NCBI GenBank assembly: GCA_963843455.1
Contig: CAWJKE010000016.1
Span: 1 to 64,000 of the forward strand
Direction: 5' to 3'
Source: CAIQPS01 sp963843455
Lineage (GTDB): Bacteria; Actinomycetota; Thermoleophilia; RBG-16-64-13
Length of the DNA: 64,000 nucleotides
Shown: positions 24,069-33,208 of the stretch, piece by piece
Layout of the letters: each line of letters opens with the position of its first letter
How positions within the stretch are numbered: position 1 is the first letter of the stretch
Notes under the pieces: generated by a model
The model's input: the letters and a program-made list of their open reading frames with translations, nothing else
The model's database searches: none
What the model was told of the DNA's origin: nothing
Program-made: the position numbers and the translations under genes

Positions 24069-27000
24069 ATGGATCAGATAAGCAATCACGTGCTCGTGTG
24101 CACCGGGGGCGGCTGCATCGCCTCGGGTGCCCTCGAGGTAAGCGCCGCATTCACCAAAGAGCTGGAGGACACCGGCATCGCTCAGAACACGCGGGTCATC
24201 GAGACCGGCTGTCTGGGACCGTGCGCGGTCGGCCCGGTAGTCCTGGTCTACCCCGACGGCGTCTTCTACCAGAACGTCCAGATCGCCGACGTCCACGAGA
24301 TCGTCGAAGAACACCTGCTCAAGGGCCGGATAGTCGACCGGCTGGTGAGCCACGCCCCCGGCACCGACCGCTCGGTCGCCGAGATGGAGGATGTGGAGTT
24401 CTTCAACCGGCAGGTCAAGATAGTCCTGCGGAACTCGGGGATCATCGACCCCCTAAAGATCGAAGAGTACATCGCCCGCGAGGGATACCAGTCGCTGGCC
24501 AAGGTCCTCACCGAGATGACGCCCGACCAGGTGGTGAGCGAAGTGCTGCGCAGCGGCCTGCGTGGCCGCGGCGGGGCCGGCTTCCCCACCGGGCTCAAGT
24601 GGAAGTTCGCCCGGCAGACCGAGTCGGACGTCAAGTACATCCTCTGCAACGCCGATGAGGGCGACCCCGGGGCGTTCATGGATCGGTCGGTGCTGGAAGG
24701 CGACCCGCACAGCCTCATAGAGGGCATGGCCATCGGGGCGTACGCGATCGGAGCCAAGGAAGGCTTCGTCTACCTGCGGGCCGAGTATCCGCTGGCGGTC
24801 GAGCGGCTCCAGTACGCCATCGACCAAGCTCGGGACCTGGGCCTGCTGGGCACGAACATCATGGGCACGGAGTTCGAGTTCGACCTCGAGATCCGCATGG
24901 GCTCCGGCGCCTTCGTCTGCGGCGAAGAGACTGCCCTCATGCGCTCCATCGAGGGCGGCCGCGGCGAGCCGCGGCCCCGTCCCCCGTTCCCGGCCGTCAA
25001 AGGTCTGTGGGACAAGCCGAGCGTGCTCAACAACGTGGAGACGTTCGCCAATATCGCCCCCATCATCCTCAAAGGCGCCGAGTGGTACGCCAGCACCGGG
25101 ACCGAGAAGAGCAAGGGCACCAAGGTCTTCGCGCTCGGCGGCGCCATCCAGCACGCCGGTTTGGTGGAAGTGCCCATCGGCGTCCAGCTTGGTGAGATCG
25201 TCTACGAGATCGGCGGCGGCATCCCCGGAGGCAAGGAACTCAAGGCCGTGCAGCTCGGTGGACCGTCCGGCGGCTGCATCCCCAAAGGTAATCTCAACGT
25301 CCCGGTGGACTACGAGACGCTCCAGGAACTGGGCGCCATCATGGGCTCCGGGGGCTGCATCGTCATGGACGACGACAGTTGCATGGTCGACGTGGCCCGG
25401 TACTTCCTGGACTTCATCCAGGACGAGAGTTGCGGCAAGTGCCCGCCCTGCCGGGTCGGTACCAAGCGGATGCTCGAGATCGTCACCCGCATTTGCAGCG
25501 GTGAAGGCCAAGAAGGCGATATCGAGGCGCTCGAAGACCTGGGCAACATCATCAAGGACACCGCCCTGTGCGGGCTTGGGCAGACCGCGGCCAACCCGGT
25601 GCTATCCACCATCCGTCACTTCCGGCACGAGTACGAGGCCCACATCAAGGACCACTACTGCGAAGCCGGCGTCTGCTCGAGCATGTTCGTGGCCAAGTGC
25701 ACGAACGCCTGCCCGGCCAATGTGAACGTACCCGGGTTCGTGAGCCTCATCGGCGAGAAGCGCTTCGACGAGGCCCTGGTGCTCCACCGCGAGCGCAACC
25801 CGCTGGCCAGTATCTGCGGTCGCGTCTGCTTCCATCCGTGCGAGAGCAAGTGCCAGCGCGGCGGCCTCGACGAGGCGGTGGCCATCCGCAGCCTCAAGCG
25901 GTTCATGACCGAGCAGGAGACCGAGGTGCAGCTTCCGGCCGTGCATGAGAACGCCGAGAATGCGGCGCGCAAAGTGGCCGTCATCGGTAGCGGGCCGGCA
26001 GGTCTCTCCTGTGCGTACTTCCTCGCCCGCTTGGGCTACAAACCCATCGTCTTCGAGAAGGAGCCCAGCCCGGGCGGCATGCTGGTGCAGGCCATCCCGG
26101 CCTACCGGCTGCCCCGCGAGGAGCTGGGCCGAGAGATCAGCATGATCGAGGCCATGGGCGCCACCATCAGGACCGGCGCGGCTCTCGGCAAGGACTTCAC
26201 CCTCGCCGGGCTCAAGGACGAAGGGTATGAAGCGGTGTTCCTCGGCGTGGGCGCCCCGGCCGGTACGGCTCTGGGCATCCCCGGTGAGAGAGGGCCAGGC
26301 GTGACCGAGGGGCTGACCTTCCTACGCGAGTTCAACGTACATGGGACGGCGGAGGTCGGCAGAGAGGTGGCGATCATCGGAGGCGGCAACTCGGCCATCG
26401 ACGCCGCGCGTACCGCTCTCCGCCTCGGTGCCAAGCACGTGAACATCCTCTACCGCCGGCAACGGGAGCAGATGCCCGCCTGGGCCGAAGAGATCATCGC
26501 CGCCGACGAGGAGGGCATCACGGTCCTGCCTCTGACGGCACCCAAGCAGATCCTCCGCAATGCTGCCGGACAGGTGGTCGGCGTGCTGTGCCAGAAGATG
26601 GCCCTCGGCGACTACGACAAGAGCGGCCGACGCAGCCCGGTGGCCGGACGTAACCCCGACTTCACCGTGGAGTGTGACCAGGTGATCGCCGCCGTCGGGC
26701 AGTCGCTCGACGCGAAAGCCCTCGTCGGCGATCTGCCGGTGGAACTCAACCGGGGTTGGCTCAAGACCGACCGCGGCACCGGAGCGACCAGCGTGGACTG
26801 GCTCTTTGCGGGCGGCGATGCCGTCACCGGCCCGGCCTCGGTGGTCGAAGCGGTGGGCGCGGGCGAGCGGGCGGCCGTGGCCATCGACCAACACTTGACC
26901 GGCGCCAACCACGCCTTCTGGCGCAGGGAGGTCGCGATAGACGTCTTCTTCGACCCCGACGCCGATCCTGTCACAACCCCGCGGGCCGCGGTGCTATGCC

Positions 27001-27149
27001 TCGACCCGGAGGCGCGCTCCTGCACCTTCGACGAGGTCGAGCTGTCCTGGAACCTCGACACGGCTTGCGCCGAAGCCAGGCGCTGCCTGCGCTGCGACTA
27101 CGGCAAGATCCCGGTCGCGGCCGCCGCTATCCAAGAAGAGGTGAAGTAA
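24069..27149 (+). CDS. hydB: HydB-type FMN/NAD(P)H subunit fused to a GltD/NfnB-like FAD domain
   Basis: 1026 aa. Residues 1-95 are a thioredoxin-like [2Fe-2S] domain (CTGGGC, CLGPC). Residues 130-440 are the NuoF-like FMN/NADH core (RGRGGAGFPTG 166-175, CNADEGDPG). A [4Fe-4S] site follows at CGKCPPC (455-461). Then comes CTNACPANV..CGRVCFHPCESKC (544-595) and a glutamate-synthase-small-subunit-like flavoprotein with GSGPAG (640-645), a second Rossmann motif GGGNSAIDAARTA, YRRQREQMPA and the FAD end GGDAVTGPASVVEAVG. YRR after the second motif is the NADPH-type pattern in GltD/NfnB. The protein could link H2, ferredoxin and two nicotinamide sites (inference). Its TAA shares a base with the ATG of hydA. 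Confidence 0.92.
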   Translation: MDQISNHVLVCTGGGCIASGALEVSAAFTKELEDTGIAQNTRVIETGCLGPCAVGPVVLVYPDGVFYQNVQIADVHEIVEEHLLKGRIVDRLVSHAPGTDRSVAEMEDVEFFNRQVKIVLRNSGIIDPLKIEEYIAREGYQSLAKVLTEMTPDQVVSEVLRSGLRGRGGAGFPTGLKWKFARQTESDVKYILCNADEGDPGAFMDRSVLEGDPHSLIEGMAIGAYAIGAKEGFVYLRAEYPLAVERLQYAIDQARDLGLLGTNIMGTEFEFDLEIRMGSGAFVCGEETALMRSIEGGRGEPRPRPPFPAVKGLWDKPSVLNNVETFANIAPIILKGAEWYASTGTEKSKGTKVFALGGAIQHAGLVEVPIGVQLGEIVYEIGGGIPGGKELKAVQLGGPSGGCIPKGNLNVPVDYETLQELGAIMGSGGCIVMDDDSCMVDVARYFLDFIQDESCGKCPPCRVGTKRMLEIVTRICSGEGQEGDIEALEDLGNIIKDTALCGLGQTAANPVLSTIRHFRHEYEAHIKDHYCEAGVCSSMFVAKCTNACPANVNVPGFVSLIGEKRFDEALVLHRERNPLASICGRVCFHPCESKCQRGGLDEAVAIRSLKRFMTEQETEVQLPAVHENAENAARKVAVIGSGPAGLSCAYFLARLGYKPIVFEKEPSPGGMLVQAIPAYRLPREELGREISMIEAMGATIRTGAALGKDFTLAGLKDEGYEAVFLGVGAPAGTALGIPGERGPGVTEGLTFLREFNVHGTAEVGREVAIIGGGNSAIDAARTALRLGAKHVNILYRRQREQMPAWAEEIIAADEEGITVLPLTAPKQILRNAAGQVVGVLCQKMALGDYDKSGRRSPVAGRNPDFTVECDQVIAAVGQSLDAKALVGDLPVELNRGWLKTDRGTGATSVDWLFAGGDAVTGPASVVEAVGAGERAAVAIDQHLTGANHAFWRREVAIDVFFDPDADPVTTPRAAVLCLDPEARSCTFDEVELSWNLDTACAEARRCLRCDYGKIPVAAAAIQEEVK

Positions 27150-28921
27150 TGCCAATCCTGACCGTTGACGACATCAAGGTCGAGGTGCCCGAAGGCACCT
27201 CCCTGCTCGACGCCTGCCGCCAGGCCGGCGCCAACATACCCACGCTCTGCTACCTGGAGGGCGTCCAGGCCATCGGCGCCTGCCGACTCTGCCTGGTGGA
27301 AGTCGAGGGCGCGAAGACTCTCATCGCTTCCTGCGTACAGCCGGCCACGGACGGCATGGTCGTCAAGACGACCTCCAGCAGGGCCCGGCGCGGGCGCCGG
27401 GCGGTCCTGGAGTTGCTCCTCTCCGAGCACGCCGGCGACTGCCAGACCTGCCTGCGCAGCGCCGACTGCGAGCTCCAAGCTCTGGCCGAGCAACTGAACA
27501 TCGATGAGATCACTTACGAAGGTGAGAGGACCCACCGGATCATCGACAGCTCCACTCCCGCTCTGGTGCGCGACACGGGCAAGTGTGTGTCGTGCCGGCG
27601 GTGCGTGACTGTGTGCAACCAGACCCAGGGAGTAGGAGCCCTATTCCCTCAGGGCCGCGGTTTCAAGACGGTCATCGGGCCGGCATTCGCCATGGACCTG
27701 GCCGACGTGGTCTGCGTGCAGTGCGGCCAGTGCGCGGCGGTGTGCCCGGTGGGCGCCATCACCGAGAACAGCGTGGTCGAACAGGTATGGGCTGCGCTCG
27801 ACGATCCCAAGAAGCACGTGATCGTCCAGACGGCTCCGGCCATCCGCGCCGCCCTTGGTGAGGAGTTCGGCTACGAGCCGGGCACCCTGGTCACCGGCAA
27901 GATGGTCTCGGCCCTGCGCCGCCTGGGCTTCGACGCCGTGTTCGACACGAACTTCACCGCCGACCTGACCATCATCGAGGAAGGCACCGAGTTGCTCACC
28001 CGGCTCAAGAAGGCCCTGGTGGACGGTGAACAAGTAGCGCTGCCGATGTTCACCAGTTGCTCTCCCGGGTGGATCAACTACATGGAGCATTACAACCCCG
28101 ACATGCTCGCCAACCTGTCCAGCTGCAAGTCGCCTCAGCAGATGTTCGGCGCACTGGCCAAGACGTACTACCCCAAGAAACTCGGCATGGACCCGAAGAA
28201 CGTGGTGGTCGTCTCGGTCATGCCCTGCACGGCCAAGAAGTTCGAATGCGCCCGTCCGGAGATGGGGCGCGACGGCCGGCAGGACGTGGACATGGTGCTC
28301 ACCACCCGCGAGTTGGCCAGAATGGTCAAGCAGGCCGGTATCGACTTCCGCAGCCTGCCCGTGCAGAAGATGGACAAGCCGCTGGGAATCTCCACCGGTG
28401 CAGCCGATATCTTCGCCGCGACCGGTGGCGTCATGGAAGCGGCGCTCCGCACCGCCTACGAGATCGTCACCGGGAAGTCCTTCCCCTTCGCCAACCTGCA
28501 CGTTACCCCCATCGCGGGGCTGGAAGGCATCAAGGAAGCGGCGGTTACCATCGACGAGACCGTGCCGGAGTGGTCCTTCCTCAAGGGGGCGACGCTCAAG
28601 GTCGCGGTCGCCCACGGCCTGGCGAACGCCCAGAAGGTGATAGACCGGATCCGCAGCGGCGAGGCTTCGTACCACTTCGTGGAGATCATGACCTGTCCCG
28701 GCGGCTGCATCGGTGGCGGCGGCCAGCCTCGGCTGACCTCCGACGCGGTGCGGCAGGCCCGCATCCGCGCCATCTATGCCGAGGACGAAGGCCGCGAACT
28801 GCGGAAATCGCACGAGAACCCCGAGATCCTGGCCCTCTACGACGAGTACCTGGGCGAGCCGCTGGGGCATCTGTCCCACGAGTTGCTCCATACCGAGTAC
28901 ACCGTAAAAGACAGGGTATAG
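27149..28921 (+). CDS. hydA: [FeFe]-hydrogenase catalytic subunit HydA, copy 1
   Basis: 590 aa. Cluster ligands are in order: [2Fe-2S] Cys34/45/48/62; His94 with Cys98/101/107; two [4Fe-4S] motifs (CVSCRRCVTVC 146-156, CVQCGQCAAVCP 189-200). The H-cluster motifs are TSCSPGW (Cys304), MPCTAKKFE (Cys360) and MTCPGGCIGGGGQP (Cys516, Cys520). All are intact, so it should be active. The motif set and the HydBC neighbours place it in group A, the electron-bifurcating or NAD(P)-linked trimeric/tetrameric type. The GC-rich hairpin just after the stop (about 28946-28973) may partly attenuate the downstream signalling genes. Confidence 0.96.
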   Translation: MPILTVDDIKVEVPEGTSLLDACRQAGANIPTLCYLEGVQAIGACRLCLVEVEGAKTLIASCVQPATDGMVVKTTSSRARRGRRAVLELLLSEHAGDCQTCLRSADCELQALAEQLNIDEITYEGERTHRIIDSSTPALVRDTGKCVSCRRCVTVCNQTQGVGALFPQGRGFKTVIGPAFAMDLADVVCVQCGQCAAVCPVGAITENSVVEQVWAALDDPKKHVIVQTAPAIRAALGEEFGYEPGTLVTGKMVSALRRLGFDAVFDTNFTADLTIIEEGTELLTRLKKALVDGEQVALPMFTSCSPGWINYMEHYNPDMLANLSSCKSPQQMFGALAKTYYPKKLGMDPKNVVVVSVMPCTAKKFECARPEMGRDGRQDVDMVLTTRELARMVKQAGIDFRSLPVQKMDKPLGISTGAADIFAATGGVMEAALRTAYEIVTGKSFPFANLHVTPIAGLEGIKEAAVTIDETVPEWSFLKGATLKVAVAHGLANAQKVIDRIRSGEASYHFVEIMTCPGGCIGGGGQPRLTSDAVRQARIRAIYAEDEGRELRKSHENPEILALYDEYLGEPLGHLSHELLHTEYTVKDRV

Positions 28922-28943
28922 TTGAGAAACTGCGGACCAGGAT

Positions 28944-29471
28944 GTGCGGCGCGCCGCCCTTCGCGGCGGCGCCCGCGTCACCGGTAGAGGAGTTGCGACT
29001 ACGGGTACGCCGGCACTGATACTGATCGTCGATGACGATTACGACTTCCTCGAGATCAACCGTATGATCCTCGAGCGGGCGGGCTACCGCGTGGTCACCG
29101 CTGCCGAGCCGCAGCAGGCCCTGACGAAGATGGCGAAGGAGAAGCCGGACCTGGTCATCACCGACTTGATGATGACCTCTCTGGATTCCGGCTTCTTCTT
29201 CGCACGCACTATCAGGGAGGATCCGCGGTACGCCGGCATCCCTGTGATCCTCTCCACCTCGGTCTCCAGTGCCATGGGCCTCGATTTCCGGCCGCGCTCG
29301 GAGGAGGAGACCGCGCAGATGAGCGTGGACGCTTATTTCGACAAGCCGCTCGTGCCCGCCAAGCTGCTCGCCAAGATCGAGGAGTTGCTCGCCGCCCGGG
29401 CCGCTCGGGCGGCGGACGGCGCTGGATCCCCGGACGGGACCGATCTTACCTGCGGCACAGAGACCGGCTGA
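28944..29471 (+). CDS. Receiver-domain protein (single-domain response regulator)
   Basis: 175 aa, of which about 125 form a receiver: acidic pocket IVDDDYDF, phosphoacceptor Asp in LVITDLMM, Ser/Thr switch (STSVSSAM) and Lys in YFDKPLVP. There is no output domain. The sequence between beta4 and beta5 has a GLDFRPRSEEETAQMSVDAY insertion shared in outline with the receiver at 32828 (GLSIGKDEEMVPVDEF). This suggests that the two serve related kinases. The start GTG 28944 is weak; no better in-frame start precedes the conserved core. It overlaps the hydrogenase-like kinase gene by one base, its likely partner. Confidence 0.82.
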   Translation: MRRAALRGGARVTGRGVATTGTPALILIVDDDYDFLEINRMILERAGYRVVTAAEPQQALTKMAKEKPDLVITDLMMTSLDSGFFFARTIREDPRYAGIPVILSTSVSSAMGLDFRPRSEEETAQMSVDAYFDKPLVPAKLLAKIEELLAARAARAADGAGSPDGTDLTCGTETG

Positions 29472-31528
29472 TGCCTACCTGGGACAACCCCCTCATCACC
29501 ATCATCGGCGAGAAGTGCCGCATGTGCTACGCCTGCGTCCGCGAGTGCCCGGCCAAGGCCATCCAGGTGGTCGACGGGCAGGCGAGAGTGATCCAGCCGC
29601 GCTGCATCGGCTGCGGCAACTGTCTGCTGGTGTGCAGCCAGAACGCCAAACAGGTCCGCGACGACACGGCCAGAGCCTTCGGCCTGCTACAGTCCGGCGA
29701 ACAGGTGGTAGCGATGCTCGCCCCGAGCTTCGCCGCCGAGTTCACCGACATGCCTTCCGGGACGCTGGTGGCAATGATCAGAGCGCTCGGGTTCGATTCG
29801 GTGCACGAGATCTCGCTCGGCGCCGATCTGGTCGCTCACGCGTATCGCAGACTCCTCGAGGAGGACCCGGAGGGACGCTACATCACCACTCCGTGTCCGG
29901 CGGCGGTTTCGTACGTGCGCAAGTATCACCCGCGCCTCATGCCCTATCTGGCTCCAGTCGTGTCGCCGATGGTGGCGATGGCCCGGGTGCTCCGCCACGA
30001 GCTGGGATCCGACATCAAAGTCGTCTTCATGGGCCCGTGCGTCGCCAAGAAGCGGGCATCGGTCGACGCCACGCACGTGGAGGTGGACGCTGTCCTCACC
30101 TTCGCCGAACTGCGAGACATGTTCAGAAGGCGAGGCATCAAGCCCGAGCGGTTTGCCGGGGACGATCAGTTCGACCCGCCATACGGCGGACTTGGCGCGG
30201 TGTTCCCTATCGCGGGGGGCCTTCTGCAGACGGCCGGGCTCACCGAGGATCTGCTGACCGGAGAGTTGGTCATCGCCGAGGGCCGGGGGGAGTTCATCGA
30301 GGCCATCACCGAGTTCGACCTTGCGCGCGCCGACACCCGGCTTCTCGACGTGCTCTCCTGCGCAGGCTGTTTCGCTGGCCCCGGGATGACCAGTAACGAG
30401 ACCATGCTGCAGCGGCGCAGTCGTATCAGCGCCTATGCCCGCAACCGTCTGGCCGGACTCACCGCCGGGGAGGCGGCCGACGTGGCGGGCGCCGCCGAAC
30501 GCTATGCCGCACTCGACCTGACCCGCGAATATCAGGCCGACGCCCAGACGTTGGGAGACAGCGCCACGCCGGAAGAGCTCGACGAGGTCCTGCACCGGAT
30601 GGGCAAGTTCCGGGCCGAGGATCTGCTCAACTGCGGCGCCTGTGGCTATGACACGTGCATCGATCACGCTCACGCGGTCTACGCCGGCCTGGCCGACTCC
30701 GACATGTGTCTACCCCACACCATCGAGCAACTGCAGTCCGCCTACCAGGAGCTCGAGGTATCCCACAAGTCGCTCGAGGAAACGAAGGAAGCCCTCGAAC
30801 GTTCGGGCAAGCTCGCGAGCATGGGCCAACTGGCCGCCGGCATCGCGCACGAGGTGAACAATCCGCTGGGCACCTTGCTCCTGCACGCCAATCTGTTGTT
30901 GGAGGAGTGCGAGGACGACACCGAGATCAAGACCGACCTGGAGACCATCGTCGACCAGGCCAACCGCTGCAAACGGATCATCTCAGGGTTGCTGAACTTC
31001 GCCCGGCAAAGCCGGGTGGTGCGGCAACCCACCAACGTCTCGGAACTGGTCGACAAGGTCATCCGCACCGCCCCTACCGCCGACAACGTCATGGTGGCGG
31101 TGCAGGACCTCCTCTCCGACCCTGTGGCCGAGATCGACGCCGATCAGATCGTGCAGGTGCTCACCAACCTGTTCACCAACGCCCAGCAGGCCATGCCCGA
31201 CGGAGGCGACCTCACTATCGGGCTGGCCGATGATCCCGACATGGTGACCATCAGGGTCTCCGACACGGGCACGGGGATCCCCAAAGAGAACATGGCCCGG
31301 CTCTTCGACCCCTTTTTCACGACGAAACAGGTGGGGATGGGCACGGGGCTCGGCTTGGCGGTGACACACGGCATCGTCAAGATGCACCGCGGGCAGATCA
31401 ACGTCGAGTCGAATGCCGACCCAGTTGCCGGTCCTACCGGGACAACCTTCACCATCGAGTTGCCTCGGCGCGAAGCGGGCACTCCGGGGACACCGGCGAC
31501 CGCCGGTATGATCGGCGCCTTGGCGTGA
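29471..31528 (+). CDS. Hydrogenase-like Fe-S sensor histidine kinase
   Basis: 685 aa. Two [4Fe-4S] motifs (CRMCYACVRECP 16-27, CIGCGNCLLVC 45-55) lead to a hydrogenase-like domain with TTPCPAAVSY (Cys142), MGPCVAKKRA (Cys190) and LSCAGCFAGPG (Cys297, Cys300). A separate Fe-S motif CGACGYDTC (388-396) and a coiled linker precede a complete histidine kinase: AAGIAHEVNNP with His460, then N and G boxes (DTGTGIP, GMGTGLGLAVTHG). The motifs deviate from catalytic group A enzymes and match putatively sensory [FeFe]-hydrogenase relatives. The obvious model is that H2 or redox state controls autophosphorylation. Likely partners are the receivers at 28944, 31559 and 32828. Confidence 0.9.
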   Translation: MPTWDNPLITIIGEKCRMCYACVRECPAKAIQVVDGQARVIQPRCIGCGNCLLVCSQNAKQVRDDTARAFGLLQSGEQVVAMLAPSFAAEFTDMPSGTLVAMIRALGFDSVHEISLGADLVAHAYRRLLEEDPEGRYITTPCPAAVSYVRKYHPRLMPYLAPVVSPMVAMARVLRHELGSDIKVVFMGPCVAKKRASVDATHVEVDAVLTFAELRDMFRRRGIKPERFAGDDQFDPPYGGLGAVFPIAGGLLQTAGLTEDLLTGELVIAEGRGEFIEAITEFDLARADTRLLDVLSCAGCFAGPGMTSNETMLQRRSRISAYARNRLAGLTAGEAADVAGAAERYAALDLTREYQADAQTLGDSATPEELDEVLHRMGKFRAEDLLNCGACGYDTCIDHAHAVYAGLADSDMCLPHTIEQLQSAYQELEVSHKSLEETKEALERSGKLASMGQLAAGIAHEVNNPLGTLLLHANLLLEECEDDTEIKTDLETIVDQANRCKRIISGLLNFARQSRVVRQPTNVSELVDKVIRTAPTADNVMVAVQDLLSDPVAEIDADQIVQVLTNLFTNAQQAMPDGGDLTIGLADDPDMVTIRVSDTGTGIPKENMARLFDPFFTTKQVGMGTGLGLAVTHGIVKMHRGQINVESNADPVAGPTGTTFTIELPRREAGTPGTPATAGMIGALA

Positions 31529-31558
31529 CCGGGGCGCCGGCATGATGGGGGCGCCAGC

Positions 31559-32713
31559 GTGACCCACAAGCAGGTGCTCAAGGTCGCTATGGTCGACGAC
31601 GAGGAACCGCTGTGCCTGGCGGTCGCCCGCATCCTGAACAAGTACCAAGTGCATGTGGACGATGTGGGCGTCGACGTCTCCTATGTCTGCACTCACTTCG
31701 GCAGCGGCGAGCAGCTCTTTGAAGAGATCGATAGCGGAACGGATTTCGATCTACTGCTCGTAGACCTCAAGCTGCCCGGGATGAGCGGGCTGGACATCCT
31801 CGAGCAGTTGCGCCGGCAGGGCCGCGGCATCCTGGCCATCATGATCACCGCCTACGCTACCTTCGAGACCGCTGTGCAGGCGACCAAGCTGGGCGCGTAC
31901 GACTTCCTGCCCAAGCCTTTCTCGCCGGAGGAACTCCGCTACGCGGTCCGCAAGGCCACCGACCAACTCATCATCAGCCGGGAGGCACGCCGGCTGGCCG
32001 AGGAAAAGCGGCAGGTGCGGTTCAACTTCATCTCTGTCCTTTCCCACGAGCTCAAGGCTCCCATCAACGCCATCGAGGGCTACCTCAAGATCCTCCAGGC
32101 CGACGAGCCGGCGGAGCGGCTGCCCATGATCGAGCGAAGCTTGGTGCGGTTGGACGGGATGAGGAAGCTCATCTTCGACCTGCTGGACCTCACCCGTATC
32201 GAGTCGGGGCAGAAGCAGCGGGAGTTGGCGCGGGTGGACATGCGCGCGGCCGCCCAAACGGCCATCGACATGTTCGCGGCGGAAGCGGGGGGGCGCGACA
32301 TAGGCATAACGCTGCGGGCACCCGAGCCCGTCGAGATGGTCGCCGACTTGAGCGAGTTGGAGATCATCTTCAACAATCTGGTCTCGAACGCCGTGAAGTA
32401 CAACAAGGACGGGGGCAGCGTGACGGTCGCCCTGGAGCGCAAGGACGGCTTGGTCAAGATCCAGGTGGCCGACACCGGCATCGGCATGACCCCCGAGGAG
32501 AGCGCAAAGCTGTTCACCGAGTTCACACGCATCAAGAACGAGGAGACGTACAAGATCCTGGGTAGTGGGCTGGGGCTGTCCACAGTGCGAAAGCTCGCCC
32601 AGCTCTACGGTGGCGATGCCTCGGTCAAGAGCGAGAAGGGTGAGGGCAGCGTCTTCACCGTCACCCTCCGCGACGCCGACCCGGCGTCGCCCTCCGACTC
32701 GGCGGCCGGCTGA
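31559..32713 (+). CDS. Receiver-histidine kinase hybrid
   Basis: 384 aa. An N-terminal receiver (MVDDEEPL, LLLVDLKLPGMSG, FLPKPFSPEEL) is followed by HisKA (NFISVLSHELKAPINAIEGYL) and HATPase (NNLVSNAVKYNKDGG, DTGIGM, GSGLGLSTVRKL). Receiver-first kinases usually act as relay nodes: phosphate from the upstream kinase tunes the activity of this one. It starts at GTG 31559, 30 bp after the hydrogenase-like kinase. No membrane segments, so it is cytoplasmic. Confidence 0.88.
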   Translation: MTHKQVLKVAMVDDEEPLCLAVARILNKYQVHVDDVGVDVSYVCTHFGSGEQLFEEIDSGTDFDLLLVDLKLPGMSGLDILEQLRRQGRGILAIMITAYATFETAVQATKLGAYDFLPKPFSPEELRYAVRKATDQLIISREARRLAEEKRQVRFNFISVLSHELKAPINAIEGYLKILQADEPAERLPMIERSLVRLDGMRKLIFDLLDLTRIESGQKQRELARVDMRAAAQTAIDMFAAEAGGRDIGITLRAPEPVEMVADLSELEIIFNNLVSNAVKYNKDGGSVTVALERKDGLVKIQVADTGIGMTPEESAKLFTEFTRIKNEETYKILGSGLGLSTVRKLAQLYGGDASVKSEKGEGSVFTVTLRDADPASPSDSAAG

Positions 32714-32720
32714 CCGAGCC

Positions 32721-32749
32721 TTCACGCCGGGGACCGACTCAGGTATGAT
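32721..32749 (+). promoter_or_regulatory. Possible internal promoter before hydrogenase 2 genes
   Basis: TTCACG (32721-32726), a 17-bp spacer, then TATGAT (32744-32749). It lies in the largest gap of the gene run and is followed by a GC hairpin at about 32757-32778. It could give the second hydrogenase module its own expression. Confidence 0.5.
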
Positions 32750-32827
32750 TCATGGCCTCGGCGGAGCCCCGCCGAGGGTCCGGGGGGGCCGGACGTCCAT
32801 TGGCTGTCTATCTAGTGAGGGAGAGCT

Positions 32828-33208
32828 GTGGCCAGAATACTTATCGTGGACGACGACCCCGACATGGTGGAGGCAGGGCGGTACGTGCTGGAGCGGGAGG
32901 GGCACACGGTCGCGAGTGCCTCGAACATCGAAACCGGCCTCAAGGCTCTGGACGAGAGCGCCCCCGACCTTCTCATTCTCGACGTGATGATGGAGGAGGC
33001 GGACGACGGTCTGGTGTTCGCCCGCAAGGTGCGGCGCAAGGGCCTCACCATCCCCATCCTCATGCTCACCAGCGTCAACCGGGCGATGGGCCTCTCCATA
33101 GGCAAAGACGAAGAGATGGTCCCGGTCGACGAGTTCGTGGAGAAGCCGGTGGACCCGGCCCTGCTCGTTGCGAAGGTCGCCAGCCTGCTCGCCGGGAAAG
33201 GGGCGTGA
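32828..33208 (+). CDS. Receiver-domain protein (single-domain response regulator)
   Basis: 126 aa with intact pocket (IVDDDPDM), phosphoacceptor Asp (LLILDVMM), Thr switch (MLTSVN) and Lys (FVEKPVDP). No output domain. It starts at GTG 32828 after GAGGGAGAG and its stop overlaps the ATG of hydC2. Together with the receiver at 28944 it probably shuttles phosphate among the kinases of this cluster; a direct effect on hydrogenase 2 is possible but not shown. Confidence 0.88.
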   Translation: MARILIVDDDPDMVEAGRYVLEREGHTVASASNIETGLKALDESAPDLLILDVMMEEADDGLVFARKVRRKGLTIPILMLTSVNRAMGLSIGKDEEMVPVDEFVEKPVDPALLVAKVASLLAGKGA

